A stretch of DNA of 45,166 nt, taken from Flavobacterium sp. (GTDB lineage: Bacteria; Bacteroidota; Bacteroidia; Flavobacteriales; Flavobacteriaceae). The notes under the pieces were generated by a model that made no database searches, was not told the origin of the DNA, and saw only the letters and a list, made by a program, of their open reading frames with translations. Positions 7,807 to 16,564 of the stretch are shown one piece after another. Position 1 is the stretch's first letter. Every line of letters begins with the position of its first letter. The position numbers and the translations under genes are program-made. The stretch covers positions 1 through 45,166 of the forward strand of contig NZ_JAIXWA010000051.1 in assembly GCF_027482425.1 (NCBI RefSeq). The letters run 5' to 3'.

Positions 7807-9491
7807 GAAACGCAGGATTTTGGAGCATCGTTCTCCCTGGATTGCTTTGGTTCGGATGGATGACTAAAAATCCGAGGATGAAGTCTCGCCCTGAATCTCG
7901 ACTGACTACAATTGATTCTACCCATATTTTGTTTGAAAAAAATGGGTTGCTCAAAGACTTTTACCGACATACCCTGTTTACCCCCGTGTGGAGCGACACG
8001 GCTCTTCGCGACACGTTACTCCTGCACATCGGGCAAGCCGAATGGGAAGGTTTACGAGCATCCGATTACGACTACAATCTCCTAATCCAACGGCATGCGC
8101 AATTTGACAGCCTCTCCGATTCACTGCAAATTGACACCGAGATTCGCTTCAGTCGCAGTGCCTTGCGTTGGTTACGCCATGCATCGGATGGAAAACTCAA
8201 TCCTAATTTACTTTATGAGGATTGGGACTTGAAGCGCACGCCGACGCCAGTAGCACAAATGCTTTATGAGGGGCTGCAACAACAAAAACTTTCGGCTTTG
8301 CTCACAGACTGTCACCCCAAACATCCCGTATATCAAAAGTTGAAACGGGCGCTTCGACTGCTGAAAACCTACCCCGATAAATTTATCGGATTGGTCAATT
8401 TGAAGGAAATCATTAAACCCAATCAAAAAAGTAAATACATGCCCATCATCAAAAAACGATTGATGTATTGGGGAGACCTACCCGAGAAAGACACATTGCT
8501 TACCACGACCTATGATGCCAAAACACGGACCGCGGTGCTTCGTTTTCAAAAAAGACACGGCTTGCGGCCCGATGGCATTATAGCGCGCGCAACAATAGAT
8601 GCCCTTAATTATTCCCGAGATCAGCGAATCGAAGAGATTGTGGTCAATATGGAACGATGGCGATGGTACCCTAAAAATTTGGGCGCACACTATTTACTAA
8701 TTAACATTCCCGATTACACCTTGGTTGCCGTCAAAGCGAACGATACCATTCAAATGCAACGCGTGGTTGTTGGGCGCGACAGTCGACGGACGCCTATACT
8801 TACCTCAAAGATTACCAACCTCCATTTGAATCCAAACTGGACAGTACCACCCACCATTTTGAAGGAAGACATTTTTCCCGAAGCCGAAAAAAATCCCAAC
8901 TTTTTCCGGAAAAAAGGCTTACAAATTATAGACCGTAACAACCAAGAAGTTGCCCCCGAAATATGGCGCTTAGAGGATGCTTTTAAATACCGTTATGTTC
9001 AAAATCCGGGGCGCAACAACTCGTTGGGTCTGATGAAAATTAATTTCCCCAACCGATTCACAGTGTATTTACACGATACCAACCATAGAGATTATTTTTC
9101 GCTTTCGTTTCGTTCCTTGAGTTCGGGTTGTGTCCGCTTGGAACGTCCACTCGAAATGGCGGCTCATTTACTCAACGATACTCTACAATGGCCTTTACAA
9201 AAGATAAAAGACACCACCAATATTAAGCATTATCAAAAATTACGTGAGGCAAAAATCAAAGCATTAGAAAAAAAACAAGCCCTCGTTAAAGCCAAAAATC
9301 CGAAAGCAAAACTAGCGCCCATTCAACTTCCGAAAGCCGAGTTAAAAACCATTGTGCTAAAAATCAAAGAAGACATTCGGATACACCAATTCTATTGGAC
9401 CGCTTGGGAGGAAAACGGAACACTTCACTTTAGAGAGGACATTTACTGTCTCGATTCCGATTTATATACTTTGCTGCGCTATAAAAGTTGA
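7803..9491 (+). CDS. L,D-transpeptidase with peptidoglycan-binding domain (YcbB-like)
   Basis: A 562-residue envelope enzyme. Residues ~5-20 form a signal or membrane anchor; ~35-200 look like the L,D-transpeptidase scaffold; ~235-275 (TRTAVLRFQKRHGLRPDG) is a PG_binding_1 repeat; ~295-465 is the YkuD catalytic domain. The nucleophile is C443 in SSGCVR, with an upstream histidine in YLHDTNHRDYF. After the catalytic domain there is a ~95-residue lysine-rich tail. Such enzymes make 3-3 crosslinks in peptidoglycan or attach proteins to it, in the periplasm. The start overlaps the GNAT stop by 4 bp. The 3' end overlaps, by 30 bp, that of a second transpeptidase on the opposite strand. Confidence 0.92.
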   Translation: MRNAGFWSIVLPGLLWFGWMTKNPRMKSRPESRLTTIDSTHILFEKNGLLKDFYRHTLFTPVWSDTALRDTLLLHIGQAEWEGLRASDYDYNLLIQRHAQFDSLSDSLQIDTEIRFSRSALRWLRHASDGKLNPNLLYEDWDLKRTPTPVAQMLYEGLQQQKLSALLTDCHPKHPVYQKLKRALRLLKTYPDKFIGLVNLKEIIKPNQKSKYMPIIKKRLMYWGDLPEKDTLLTTTYDAKTRTAVLRFQKRHGLRPDGIIARATIDALNYSRDQRIEEIVVNMERWRWYPKNLGAHYLLINIPDYTLVAVKANDTIQMQRVVVGRDSRRTPILTSKITNLHLNPNWTVPPTILKEDIFPEAEKNPNFFRKKGLQIIDRNNQEVAPEIWRLEDAFKYRYVQNPGRNNSLGLMKINFPNRFTVYLHDTNHRDYFSLSFRSLSSGCVRLERPLEMAAHLLNDTLQWPLQKIKDTTNIKHYQKLREAKIKALEKKQALVKAKNPKAKLAPIQLPKAELKTIVLKIKEDIRIHQFYWTAWEENGTLHFREDIYCLDSDLYTLLRYKS

Positions 9492-10154
9492 TTGTTCCAA
9501 ATAGGTAGCTTGTGGCGCATAAATAAAGAGACACGAACCGTTTTGAATGGTAGGAATAATTACTTGAGCATCATTTTGTGAAAGCGCGGGACACCCCTGA
9601 CTTCTGCCTAGACGTTGGTGACGTTGAATGTGTTGCGCTGAAACATAAGTGGCTCCATGCATCACAATCGCGCGTTCGGCTGCTTTATCATTGAAGCCAG
9701 GTTCCATGCCCTTTAATTTCATCGCCAATCCGTGTTTCCCAAAATAAGTGCTCCCTGTGAGATAGAACCCAAGACTGCTTTGTTGAGACTCCGGAAAGTT
9801 GGAAAATTCCGTTGGGGTAATCCAACCTGAGTTCCGACCATGGGCAACATAGGTGTGTTGTACTACTTTGAGCTGTTGCATATCGATGACCCACAATCGC
9901 TTTTGTGTGGAGGGCAAACTAAAATCGACGACCGTGAGATACGGGTTATTGATTTTCCCTGAAGCTACTAATTTTTGGTACCCTTGTTCGGCATAGGCAA
10001 AACAGGTCCATGATGGATTGGAACTCGATTGAGCCGTAAGCTTTTGAAAATGAAATTGCACTTCCGAAAGCGAAAACGAAGGTATCTTTTTTGGGGTGGG
10101 CACCGTTGTAAAAGACACCAATAGTAGGCATGAAACCAATACAAGACCACGCAT
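9462..10154 (-). CDS. murein L,D-transpeptidase catalytic domain protein (YkuD_2-like)
   Basis: A 230-residue exported protein. The N-terminus MRGLVLVSCLLLVSF is a signal sequence. The catalytic part is the second, shorter class of L,D-transpeptidase fold: conserved H166 in IVMHGATY and the nucleophile C188 in LGRSQGCPAL. FGKHGLAMKLKGMEPGFND and the preceding SSLGFYLTG block are also typical of this family. It probably acts on peptidoglycan, as a transpeptidase or an amidating hydrolase; family members are little studied. No peptidoglycan-binding domain is present, unlike the neighbour at 7803. The two genes are convergent with a 30-bp overlap of their coding ends, so their transcripts would be complementary there. 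Confidence 0.87.
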   Translation of the reverse strand: MRGLVLVSCLLLVSFTTVPTPKKIPSFSLSEVQFHFQKLTAQSSSNPSWTCFAYAEQGYQKLVASGKINNPYLTVVDFSLPSTQKRLWVIDMQQLKVVQHTYVAHGRNSGWITPTEFSNFPESQQSSLGFYLTGSTYFGKHGLAMKLKGMEPGFNDKAAERAIVMHGATYVSAQHIQRHQRLGRSQGCPALSQNDAQVIIPTIQNGSCLFIYAPQATYLEQSTFIAQQSI

Positions 10155-10378
10155 CAGGCATCTGAATTTTTGGGTTAAGTAGTATAATTTGGGATTTCAA
10201 ATGTAGGGAGTTGTCCTGGAATGACCAAGAAAAAAAACACAAAAAAGACGATTAAAGTCGTAATTTATCGATGAAATGCATATTTATGTTAAAAATATAA
10301 GATTTTTAACAAATAAATTGGCGTGTATTTCAAATTCCAATTACATTCGCACAGCCCGATACGATTCGGGAATATGGT

Positions 10379-10386
10379 TATATTTG
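10379..10386 (+). promoter_or_regulatory. -7 box TATATTTG for the DUF5916 gene
   Basis: Exact TAnnTTTG match 18 bp before the ATG at 10405. A small inverted repeat (cccga, 6-base loop, tcggg; 10355-10370) sits just upstream and could be an operator, though that is weakly supported. Confidence 0.6.
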
Positions 10387-10404
10387 CACACCAACCCACT
10401 GTTA

Positions 10405-12828
10405 ATGAAGCCAAGAATCGGATTTATCATCCTCCTTTTATTGCTTTCGGTTTACGGCCTTGCTCAGGCCCCAAAGAAAACGTTACGCACCCAATTCTCA
10501 GATGAGAAGTTTACTATTGATGGCGTACTTGACGAAAAAGCATGGACTACTGCTGAAGCGGCTACCGATTTTGTGATGATTGAGCCCGACAATGGCACGT
10601 TGGAAGAACCTACCCGCAAATCGGTCGTAAAAGTAGTTTACAGTAATGAAGCCTTGTATGTGGGCGCCATCATGTACGATAGTCAGCCAGAAACCATTTT
10701 ACGAGAATTAACCATACGCGATGACTTTGCTACAGCCGATCATTTTGGAGTGATTTTAAACGGCTACAACGACGGTCAACAAGATTTCCGATTTTTTGTA
10801 AGTTCGGCGGGCGTGCAACAAGACTGTGTGTACACGGACGCAAGTGGAGAAGATTTTTCATGGGATGCCATTTGGGAAAGCGATGTCAAAATCACTGATT
10901 TCGGTTGGGTAGCCGAATTTAAAATTCCTTATGCGGCCTTGCGATTTCCTCCTAATGCGAAACAAACTTGGGGCATTAACTTTTATCGGGAGGTTAAAAC
11001 CTTACGTTTTCAATATACTTGGAATTTAATCAATAATAAAATTGGCACCGAAGCCAATCAAGCGGGTATATTGGAAGGGATTGAAAATATCAAAACCCCT
11101 ACGCGCCTCTTTTTTATTCCCTATTCTTCGTTTTACCTCAACACCAACAATACTCAAAAAACGAATGGCGAACTCAAAGGCGGAATGGATATCAAATATG
11201 GAATCAACGACGCCTTTACCTTGGACGCCATTCTAATACCCGATTTTGGACAAACCAAATTTGATAATGTGGTGCTCAACTTGGGACCCTTTGAACAAAC
11301 CTTCAATGAAAACCGTCCGTTCTTTACGGAAGGGACTGAAATGTTCAGCAAAGGGGATTTACTGTACTCCCGTCGTATTGGGGGCACTCCCATTTTGCAA
11401 GAAAATTTGGGTCCTAATGAAGAAGTTGTAGAGCGCCCTGTAGCCGTGAATTTGTATAATGCCATGAAAATCTCCGGACGTACCGAAAAAGGCTTGGGTG
11501 TGGGGATATTGAATGCGTTAACCCAACGTATGTTTTCGGATATACGGAATACGGTGACAGGAGCAACACGAAAGGAATTGGTGGAACCTTTAACCAACTA
11601 CAATTTAATGGTCTTGGACCAACGTTTTCGCAAAAATTCTTCGGTAAGTTTGATCAATACCAATGTTACCCGCGAAGGTCATTTTCGGGATGCTAATGTA
11701 ACGGCACTTTTGTTTGATTTGAACACTCGTGAAAATACTTTCAACCTGAGTGGCGATTATAAAATTAGTACCATAAAACGCCCTGAGGCACGTGATTTAA
11801 CTGGATACAATAATTCCCTATTTTTTGGTGAAACTAGCGGCAACTATCGTTTTGGAATCGGCGGACAATATGTAAGTACTTTCTTTGATATCAATGATTT
11901 GGGCGTCAACTTTCAAACGCATTACCACTCGTTGTATGCCAATGCGAGTTACAGGATCCTGAATCCTACCAAACGATTCAACACGTTTAGTTTGTTTGTA
12001 AACGGATATTCAGAATTTGATAACCGAACGGGACGAGTACAGCAATTCAATTTGCGTTACAATATGAACATTGTCGACAAGAAAAATGATTACTATGGTT
12101 TTGGTATAAGTACGCGTCCAGTAAAAGTGTATGATTTTTATGAAGCGCGCACCGAGTTTGACACCCGATTTTTAACACTTCCAGAGACGTTCAATGTATT
12201 TGCGTACATCTCTACCAATTACAACCGTCCTTTTGCTATTGATTTCAATCCCTCTTTCACCTATCTCAATGAAGAGGGTCGTCGTTCGTATTATGTACAA
12301 TTGGCGCCGCGCTACCGTTTTTCGAATAAATTTTCGATGGTGTGGGATTACAGTTTTAATTTCCAAAACAACAATATTGGATACACAGGGCAAAACGATA
12401 TTTTGGGCAACATTTATATGGGGCGCCGTGATGTCACCACACACACCTTGGCCATTACTGGAAAATACTCGATCAATCATAACATCACCATCAACCTTAT
12501 TGCCCGTTACTACTGGTCGTATGCCTTGTACAACCGGTATTACAGTTTGAATACCAATGGTTCATTGACCAATTTGGGAGCCGATGCCTTTGATGCCGAT
12601 CAGAATTTCAACACGTGGAACTGCGACTTGAATTTCTCATGGTGGTTTGCGCCGGGAAGTCAAATCAACATCTTGTACCGCAATAATGCCTTTTTATTGA
12701 ATAGTGCAGATTTCAATATTGACACCCGCAGTAATTTTGGGCGTGTTATGAGTGCCGATAGCTTAGACCACATTCTTTCGGTGAGTGTTCGCTATTTTGT
12801 TGACTACAATTCGTTACGAAAAAAGTAA
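10405..12828 (+). CDS. DUF5916 protein with N-terminal CBM9-like domain (outer-membrane type)
   Basis: An 807-residue exported protein from the ATG at 10405; the frame is open from 10276, but the promoter box at 10379-10386 excludes that start. Signal peptide MKPRIGFIILLLLLSVYGLAQA. Residues ~30-210 (FTIDGVLDEKAW ... VVYSNEALYVGAIMYD) match the carbohydrate-binding family 9-like domain. The remaining ~580 residues have alternating hydrophobic strands and end in an aromatic strand (LSVSVRYFVDYNSLRKK), as in an outer-membrane beta-barrel; this is the DUF5916 layout. No catalytic residues are recognised. The function in other Bacteroidota is not established. A surface binding or transport role is an inference. 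Followed by gpmI with its own promoter. Confidence 0.85.
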   Translation: MKPRIGFIILLLLLSVYGLAQAPKKTLRTQFSDEKFTIDGVLDEKAWTTAEAATDFVMIEPDNGTLEEPTRKSVVKVVYSNEALYVGAIMYDSQPETILRELTIRDDFATADHFGVILNGYNDGQQDFRFFVSSAGVQQDCVYTDASGEDFSWDAIWESDVKITDFGWVAEFKIPYAALRFPPNAKQTWGINFYREVKTLRFQYTWNLINNKIGTEANQAGILEGIENIKTPTRLFFIPYSSFYLNTNNTQKTNGELKGGMDIKYGINDAFTLDAILIPDFGQTKFDNVVLNLGPFEQTFNENRPFFTEGTEMFSKGDLLYSRRIGGTPILQENLGPNEEVVERPVAVNLYNAMKISGRTEKGLGVGILNALTQRMFSDIRNTVTGATRKELVEPLTNYNLMVLDQRFRKNSSVSLINTNVTREGHFRDANVTALLFDLNTRENTFNLSGDYKISTIKRPEARDLTGYNNSLFFGETSGNYRFGIGGQYVSTFFDINDLGVNFQTHYHSLYANASYRILNPTKRFNTFSLFVNGYSEFDNRTGRVQQFNLRYNMNIVDKKNDYYGFGISTRPVKVYDFYEARTEFDTRFLTLPETFNVFAYISTNYNRPFAIDFNPSFTYLNEEGRRSYYVQLAPRYRFSNKFSMVWDYSFNFQNNNIGYTGQNDILGNIYMGRRDVTTHTLAITGKYSINHNITINLIARYYWSYALYNRYYSLNTNGSLTNLGADAFDADQNFNTWNCDLNFSWWFAPGSQINILYRNNAFLLNSADFNIDTRSNFGRVMSADSLDHILSVSVRYFVDYNSLRKK

Positions 12829-12869
12829 TATTCCCACTGTATTTTTGAGAATATTCTATGGGTGGAGAC

Positions 12870-12901
12870 TTGATTCAGCCCACCGAATTGCCGTACCTTT
12901 G
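12870..12901 (+). promoter_or_regulatory. promoter of gpmI
   Basis: TTG (12870-12872), 21-bp spacer, TACCTTTG (12894-12901). The ATG at 12918 follows 16 bp later, so the leader is very short; this excludes the upstream ATG at 12858. Confidence 0.7.
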
Positions 12902-12917
12902 TTCAAATTATTTTGCA

Positions 12918-14435
12918 ATGAATTCAAAAGTTATTCTCATGATATTGGACGGTTGGGGAAAGTCACCCGACCCCAAAGTTTCGGCTATCGACAATGCCCA
13001 AGTTCCCTTTATTCAGAGTTTGTACACCCGCTATGCCCATGCTGAATTGCGCACCGATGGGTTGCATGTGGGACTCCCAGAAGGACAAATGGGAAACTCC
13101 GAAGTGGGCCACATGAATCTCGGTGCAGGTCGCATTGTATACCAGGATTTGGCAAAAATAAATTTAGCCGTACAAAACCAAACCTTACGCAACGAGCAAC
13201 CTTTAATCAATGCTTTTGAATATGCTAAAAAACATGATAAAAAAGTCCATTTTTTAGGGTTGGTTTCCAATGGGGGCGTGCACTCGCATACGTCTCATTT
13301 ATATGGTTTGTTGGATGCGGCGGCTTCTTACGACTTAGAACACGTGTACATTCATGCATTTACGGATGGCCGCGATGTTGATCCGAAATCGGCGCAAACC
13401 GACTTGGCTAATTTACTTGCCTACACCCAACAATCTAACGCAAAAATTGCTAGTGTGATTGGACGGTATTATGCCATGGACCGCGACAAACGTTGGGAAA
13501 GGGTAAAGTTAGCCTATGACCTACTAGTTCATGCAGAGGGTGAAAAAACTAGGGACATCCTTGCAAGTATTCAGCAGAGTTATAAAGAAGGTGTAACCGA
13601 TGAATTCATCAAACCTTTGGTAGTGACGCAAGCCAATGGGGAGCCCATGGCTGTTATCGCGGAAGATGATGTGGTGATTTTCTTTAATTTCCGAACCGAT
13701 CGTGGTCGCGAATTAACAGAAACCTTGACGCAAAAAGACTTTCCGGAGTTTGGTATGCATAAATTGCCTTTGTATTACGTCACCATGACGAACTATGATG
13801 ATACCTACGAAAATGTACATGTCATTTACGACAAAAACAACTTAAGCGAAACCTTGGGGGAAGTCCTTGAAAAAGCCGGAAAAAAACAGATTCGCATTGC
13901 CGAAACCGAAAAATATCCCCACGTGACCTTCTTTTTTTCGGGAGGAAGAGAAGTCCCGTTTGAAGGCGAAAGTCGCATTTTACGCAATTCACCCAAAGTA
14001 GCTACCTACGATTTACAACCCGAAATGAGTGCGTTTGAATTGAAAGACGCTTTAATTCCAGAGCTACTCAATGAATCGGCCGATTTTGTTTGTTTGAATT
14101 TTGCCAATGGCGATATGGTGGGACACACCGGAATCATGGAAGCGGCCATTAAAGCTTGTGAAGCCGTCGACCAATGTGTTTCCGAAATTATTCCCGTGGC
14201 TTTAGCACATGGGTATACCACCTTACTCATTGCCGACCATGGAAACTGTGAAACCATGATCAATCCCGACGGTTCCCCCAACACCGCCCACACCACCAAT
14301 CCCGTACCGTTGATTTTGATCGACTCCGATCGCAAACACATCGAAAGTGGGATTTTGGGCGACATCGCTCCAACCATTTTAACCTTAATGGGGATTCCGC
14401 AACCGGCAGTCATGACAGGTCGTTCGCTAGTATAA
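12918..14435 (+). CDS. gpmI: 2,3-bisphosphoglycerate-independent phosphoglycerate mutase
   Basis: A 505-residue cytosolic enzyme interconverting 3- and 2-phosphoglycerate in glycolysis and gluconeogenesis. The N-terminal phosphatase half begins ILMILDGWG (metal ligand D11) and holds the phosphoserine nucleophile S61 in GQMGNSEVGHMN. The C-terminal metal-binding blocks NFANGDMVGHTG and ADHGNCETM are intact. Length is standard for the manganese-dependent family. The promoter TTG-N21-TACCTTTG sets the start at 12918. The gene is monocistronic, closed by a hairpin terminator at 14458-14487. Confidence 0.96.
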   Translation: MNSKVILMILDGWGKSPDPKVSAIDNAQVPFIQSLYTRYAHAELRTDGLHVGLPEGQMGNSEVGHMNLGAGRIVYQDLAKINLAVQNQTLRNEQPLINAFEYAKKHDKKVHFLGLVSNGGVHSHTSHLYGLLDAAASYDLEHVYIHAFTDGRDVDPKSAQTDLANLLAYTQQSNAKIASVIGRYYAMDRDKRWERVKLAYDLLVHAEGEKTRDILASIQQSYKEGVTDEFIKPLVVTQANGEPMAVIAEDDVVIFFNFRTDRGRELTETLTQKDFPEFGMHKLPLYYVTMTNYDDTYENVHVIYDKNNLSETLGEVLEKAGKKQIRIAETEKYPHVTFFFSGGREVPFEGESRILRNSPKVATYDLQPEMSAFELKDALIPELLNESADFVCLNFANGDMVGHTGIMEAAIKACEAVDQCVSEIIPVALAHGYTTLLIADHGNCETMINPDGSPNTAHTTNPVPLILIDSDRKHIESGILGDIAPTILTLMGIPQPAVMTGRSLV

Positions 14436-14457
14436 AAACGATGCAATTTATTATTCA

Positions 14458-14487
14458 AAGAGGCTTTCATTCGGGAGCCTCTTTTTT
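14458..14487 (+). terminator. terminator after gpmI
   Basis: 8-bp stem aagaggct/agcctctt with a 10-base loop, running into seven T residues. Confidence 0.8.
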
Positions 14488-14528
14488 ATAATTAAAAGTT
14501 AAAATTTCATAACTGAAAGTATTACTAT

Positions 14529-14536
14529 TATATTTG
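14529..14536 (+). promoter_or_regulatory. -7 box TATATTTG for the LRR-TerC-exporter operon
   Basis: Exact TAnnTTTG match 17 bp before the LRR gene ATG at 14554. No other promoter-like box was recognised in the 2-5-base gaps up to the HlyD gene, so this probably drives five genes. Confidence 0.6.
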
Positions 14537-14553
14537 CGTTAAAATACTTAGAT

Positions 14554-15192
14554 ATGAAACGCGGACTACTTTTAGGAATCATCGGTTGCATGCTGTTTTT
14601 GGGCATGCCAGTAGCCGCACAGCAAACAATGACCGGCTACTTTACCAATTTGGAAGAAGCCAAAAAGAATGCTTTAGCTGTAAAACAATTGGATTTAAAC
14701 AATTTTTCTGGAACATTGCCCACCGATTGGGATGTGTTGTTTCCCAACTTAGAATCGTTGTCGCTGCAAAACGACAATCTACGTGAAGTTCCAACGAGCA
14801 TTACCCGTTTAAAAAAATTAAAAGTGCTCAACTTGAGCGGAAATCCGATACGCACGGTACCCGAGTCGATGGCCCAGCTGACGTCGTTGGAAGAACTGTA
14901 CCTCAACAACGATGTGGCATTGGATTTACCCCAAACCCTGAAAATCTTGGCCAAGTTGCCTAAGCTAAAGTCCTTACATTTGGACAATGACGGACTGGTT
15001 CAATTGCCTCAGGAGTTGTATGCGTTGAAGCAGTTGGAATCGCTATACCTCAATAACAATAAATTACCTGAGATTCCGCGTCAATTGGAGGGGCTTCCTC
15101 ATTTGCAATACCTTGAGATGCGCAACAACACATTACAACCCGATGTAATCGATACCCGTAACTTAAATTTTGGTTTTAAAATTCAATTGTAA
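14554..15192 (+). CDS. secreted leucine-rich repeat protein
   Basis: A 212-residue protein with signal peptide MKRGLLLGIIGCMLFLGMPVAAQ. From about residue 45 it consists of roughly six leucine-rich repeats of 22-24 residues in the form LxxLxLxxNxLxxLPxx (for example LKVLNLSGNPIRTVPESM and LESLYLNNNKLPEIPRQL). It would fold into a short solenoid, probably for protein binding in the periplasm or at the surface. No sorting domain or anchor is visible. The stop is followed two bases later by the ATG of the TerC gene, making this the first gene of a tight operon with a tripartite exporter. What it binds is unknown. Confidence 0.85.
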   Translation: MKRGLLLGIIGCMLFLGMPVAAQQTMTGYFTNLEEAKKNALAVKQLDLNNFSGTLPTDWDVLFPNLESLSLQNDNLREVPTSITRLKKLKVLNLSGNPIRTVPESMAQLTSLEELYLNNDVALDLPQTLKILAKLPKLKSLHLDNDGLVQLPQELYALKQLESLYLNNNKLPEIPRQLEGLPHLQYLEMRNNTLQPDVIDTRNLNFGFKIQL

Positions 15193-15194
15193 TC

Positions 15195-15893
15195 ATGACA
15201 GACGCTATTATTGCCCTACTTTCTTTAGTGACCCTTGAAGTAATTTTGGGTCTTGACAACGTTATTTTTATTTCCATTTTGGCCGACCGTTTGCCCGAAC
15301 AAGAGCGTAAAAAACTGCGTTTTTGGGGACTAGGATTGGCGATGATTATGCGTTTGGTACTGTTGACCGTTATCGCTTGGATCATGAAATTGGACACCAC
15401 CCTCTTCACTATAGCCAACATTCCCTTTTCGGGGAAAGGCATCATTTTATTGCTGGGAGGCCTCTTTTTGATTTATAAAAGTACCAAAGAAATTTACCAC
15501 AAAACCGAGGCCGCCAATCCCGATGCCCTTAGCGCACCAAAAAAAGCTACCTTTAGTCGTTTGTTGGGTGAAGTAATTCTTTTGGATTTGGTTTTTTCTA
15601 TCGACTCGATTATTACTGCGGTAGGGATGGTGAATGAAATTTGGATTATGTATACGGCTGTGATTATTACAGTAATCATCATGTTGTTTGCTTCTAAACC
15701 CATTAGTGAATTTATCAGTAAACACCCTTCGTTTAAAGTATTGGCGCTTTGCTTTTTGATGATGATTGGTGTTTCCTTGATTGCGGAAGGATTGCACTTT
15801 GAAATTCCAAAAGGATACATTTATTTCTCAATGGCATTTGCCTTTTTGGTCGATGTGATTCAGATGAAAACGATTCCGCAAAAAAAAGACTAA
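15195..15893 (+). CDS. TerC family integral membrane protein
   Basis: A 232-residue inner-membrane protein with about seven helices. Two acidic motifs inside helices define the family: LGLDNVIFIS near the N-terminus and LDLVFSIDSI around residues 134-143. TerC-family proteins (YkoY/YceF relatives) are implicated in manganese export to the cell surface, metallation of exported enzymes, and tellurite resistance. No other ter genes are nearby, so tellurite resistance as such is not supported. It is packed between the LRR gene (2-bp gap) and a TetR gene (3-bp gap), which would fit a role alongside an exported product. Confidence 0.9.
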   Translation: MTDAIIALLSLVTLEVILGLDNVIFISILADRLPEQERKKLRFWGLGLAMIMRLVLLTVIAWIMKLDTTLFTIANIPFSGKGIILLLGGLFLIYKSTKEIYHKTEAANPDALSAPKKATFSRLLGEVILLDLVFSIDSIITAVGMVNEIWIMYTAVIITVIIMLFASKPISEFISKHPSFKVLALCFLMMIGVSLIAEGLHFEIPKGYIYFSMAFAFLVDVIQMKTIPQKKD

Positions 15894-15896
15894 ACC

Positions 15897-16562
15897 ATGA
15901 TTTTAAACCAGATCATTATTGCTGTAAACGATAAACTTTATGTCAAAAATCCGGAGTCTTCCGATTTGGGACGCAAGATTATCCAGCACAGCATCCTCTT
16001 AATAGACGAAATCGGCTTTGATGCCTTTACGTTTAAAAAACTTGGGGAGCGCATTGGTTCGAATGAAAGTTCGTTATACCGCTATTTTGAAAACAAACAC
16101 AAATTATTGTTGTACCTTTCCTCCTGGTATTGGGGATGGATGGAATACCGATTGGTTTTGGAAACGAACAACATCCCCGACCCCAAAACGAAGTTGTTGA
16201 AGGGCATCGAGATATTAACCGAAAAAGTAAAAGACGACTCGGCTACGTTGCACATCAATGAAGCGTTGCTAAACAACATTATCATTTTGGAATTTACCAA
16301 AACGATACTGACCAAAGAAGTCGATCGCGAAAATCGTGAAGGTTTTTTCTTGGTATACAAGCGCGTCATCAACCGTTTGGTCAATTTAATTTTGGAAGCC
16401 AAGCCCGATTACCCTTTTGCTAAAAGTTTGGCTTCGTCAATCATTGAAGGTTCTTTGCATCAACATTTTTTGAAAGAGCATTTGACCACCATTACCGATT
16501 GCAATGATGCCCAATCGCCCGCTGTTTTTTATAAAAATCTAATGGAACAAATTTTAAAATAA
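15897..16562 (+). CDS. TetR/AcrR family transcriptional regulator
   Basis: A 221-residue protein. Residues ~22-68 form the helix-turn-helix (ILLIDEIGFDAFTFKKLGE, then SNESSLYRYFENKHKLL), the recognition helix being typical of TetR repressors. The C-terminal two-thirds, all alpha-helical, would bind an unknown ligand. It sits in the operon 2 bp before the ABC gene, so it most simply controls this exporter operon; no operator palindrome could be identified with confidence near 14529. Family members in Bacteroidota next to ABC exporters commonly repress them until an inducer appears. That role is inferred from position. Confidence 0.87.
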   Translation: MILNQIIIAVNDKLYVKNPESSDLGRKIIQHSILLIDEIGFDAFTFKKLGERIGSNESSLYRYFENKHKLLLYLSSWYWGWMEYRLVLETNNIPDPKTKLLKGIEILTEKVKDDSATLHINEALLNNIIILEFTKTILTKEVDRENREGFFLVYKRVINRLVNLILEAKPDYPFAKSLASSIIEGSLHQHFLKEHLTTITDCNDAQSPAVFYKNLMEQILK

Positions 16563-16564
16563 GT

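Noticed and set aside
10355..10370. cccga-6-tcggg inverted repeat near the DUF5916 promoter as an operator
   Set aside because: Only five base pairs, a single copy and no regulator to match; mentioned only in passing.
12830..12860. Inverted repeat aatattc...gaatatt after the DUF5916 gene
   Set aside because: The loop is long and no T tract follows, so it is not a convincing terminator.
15195..15893. Tellurite resistance operon suggested by TerC
   Set aside because: No terA, terB, terD or terE gene is present; TerC-family proteins usually have other roles.
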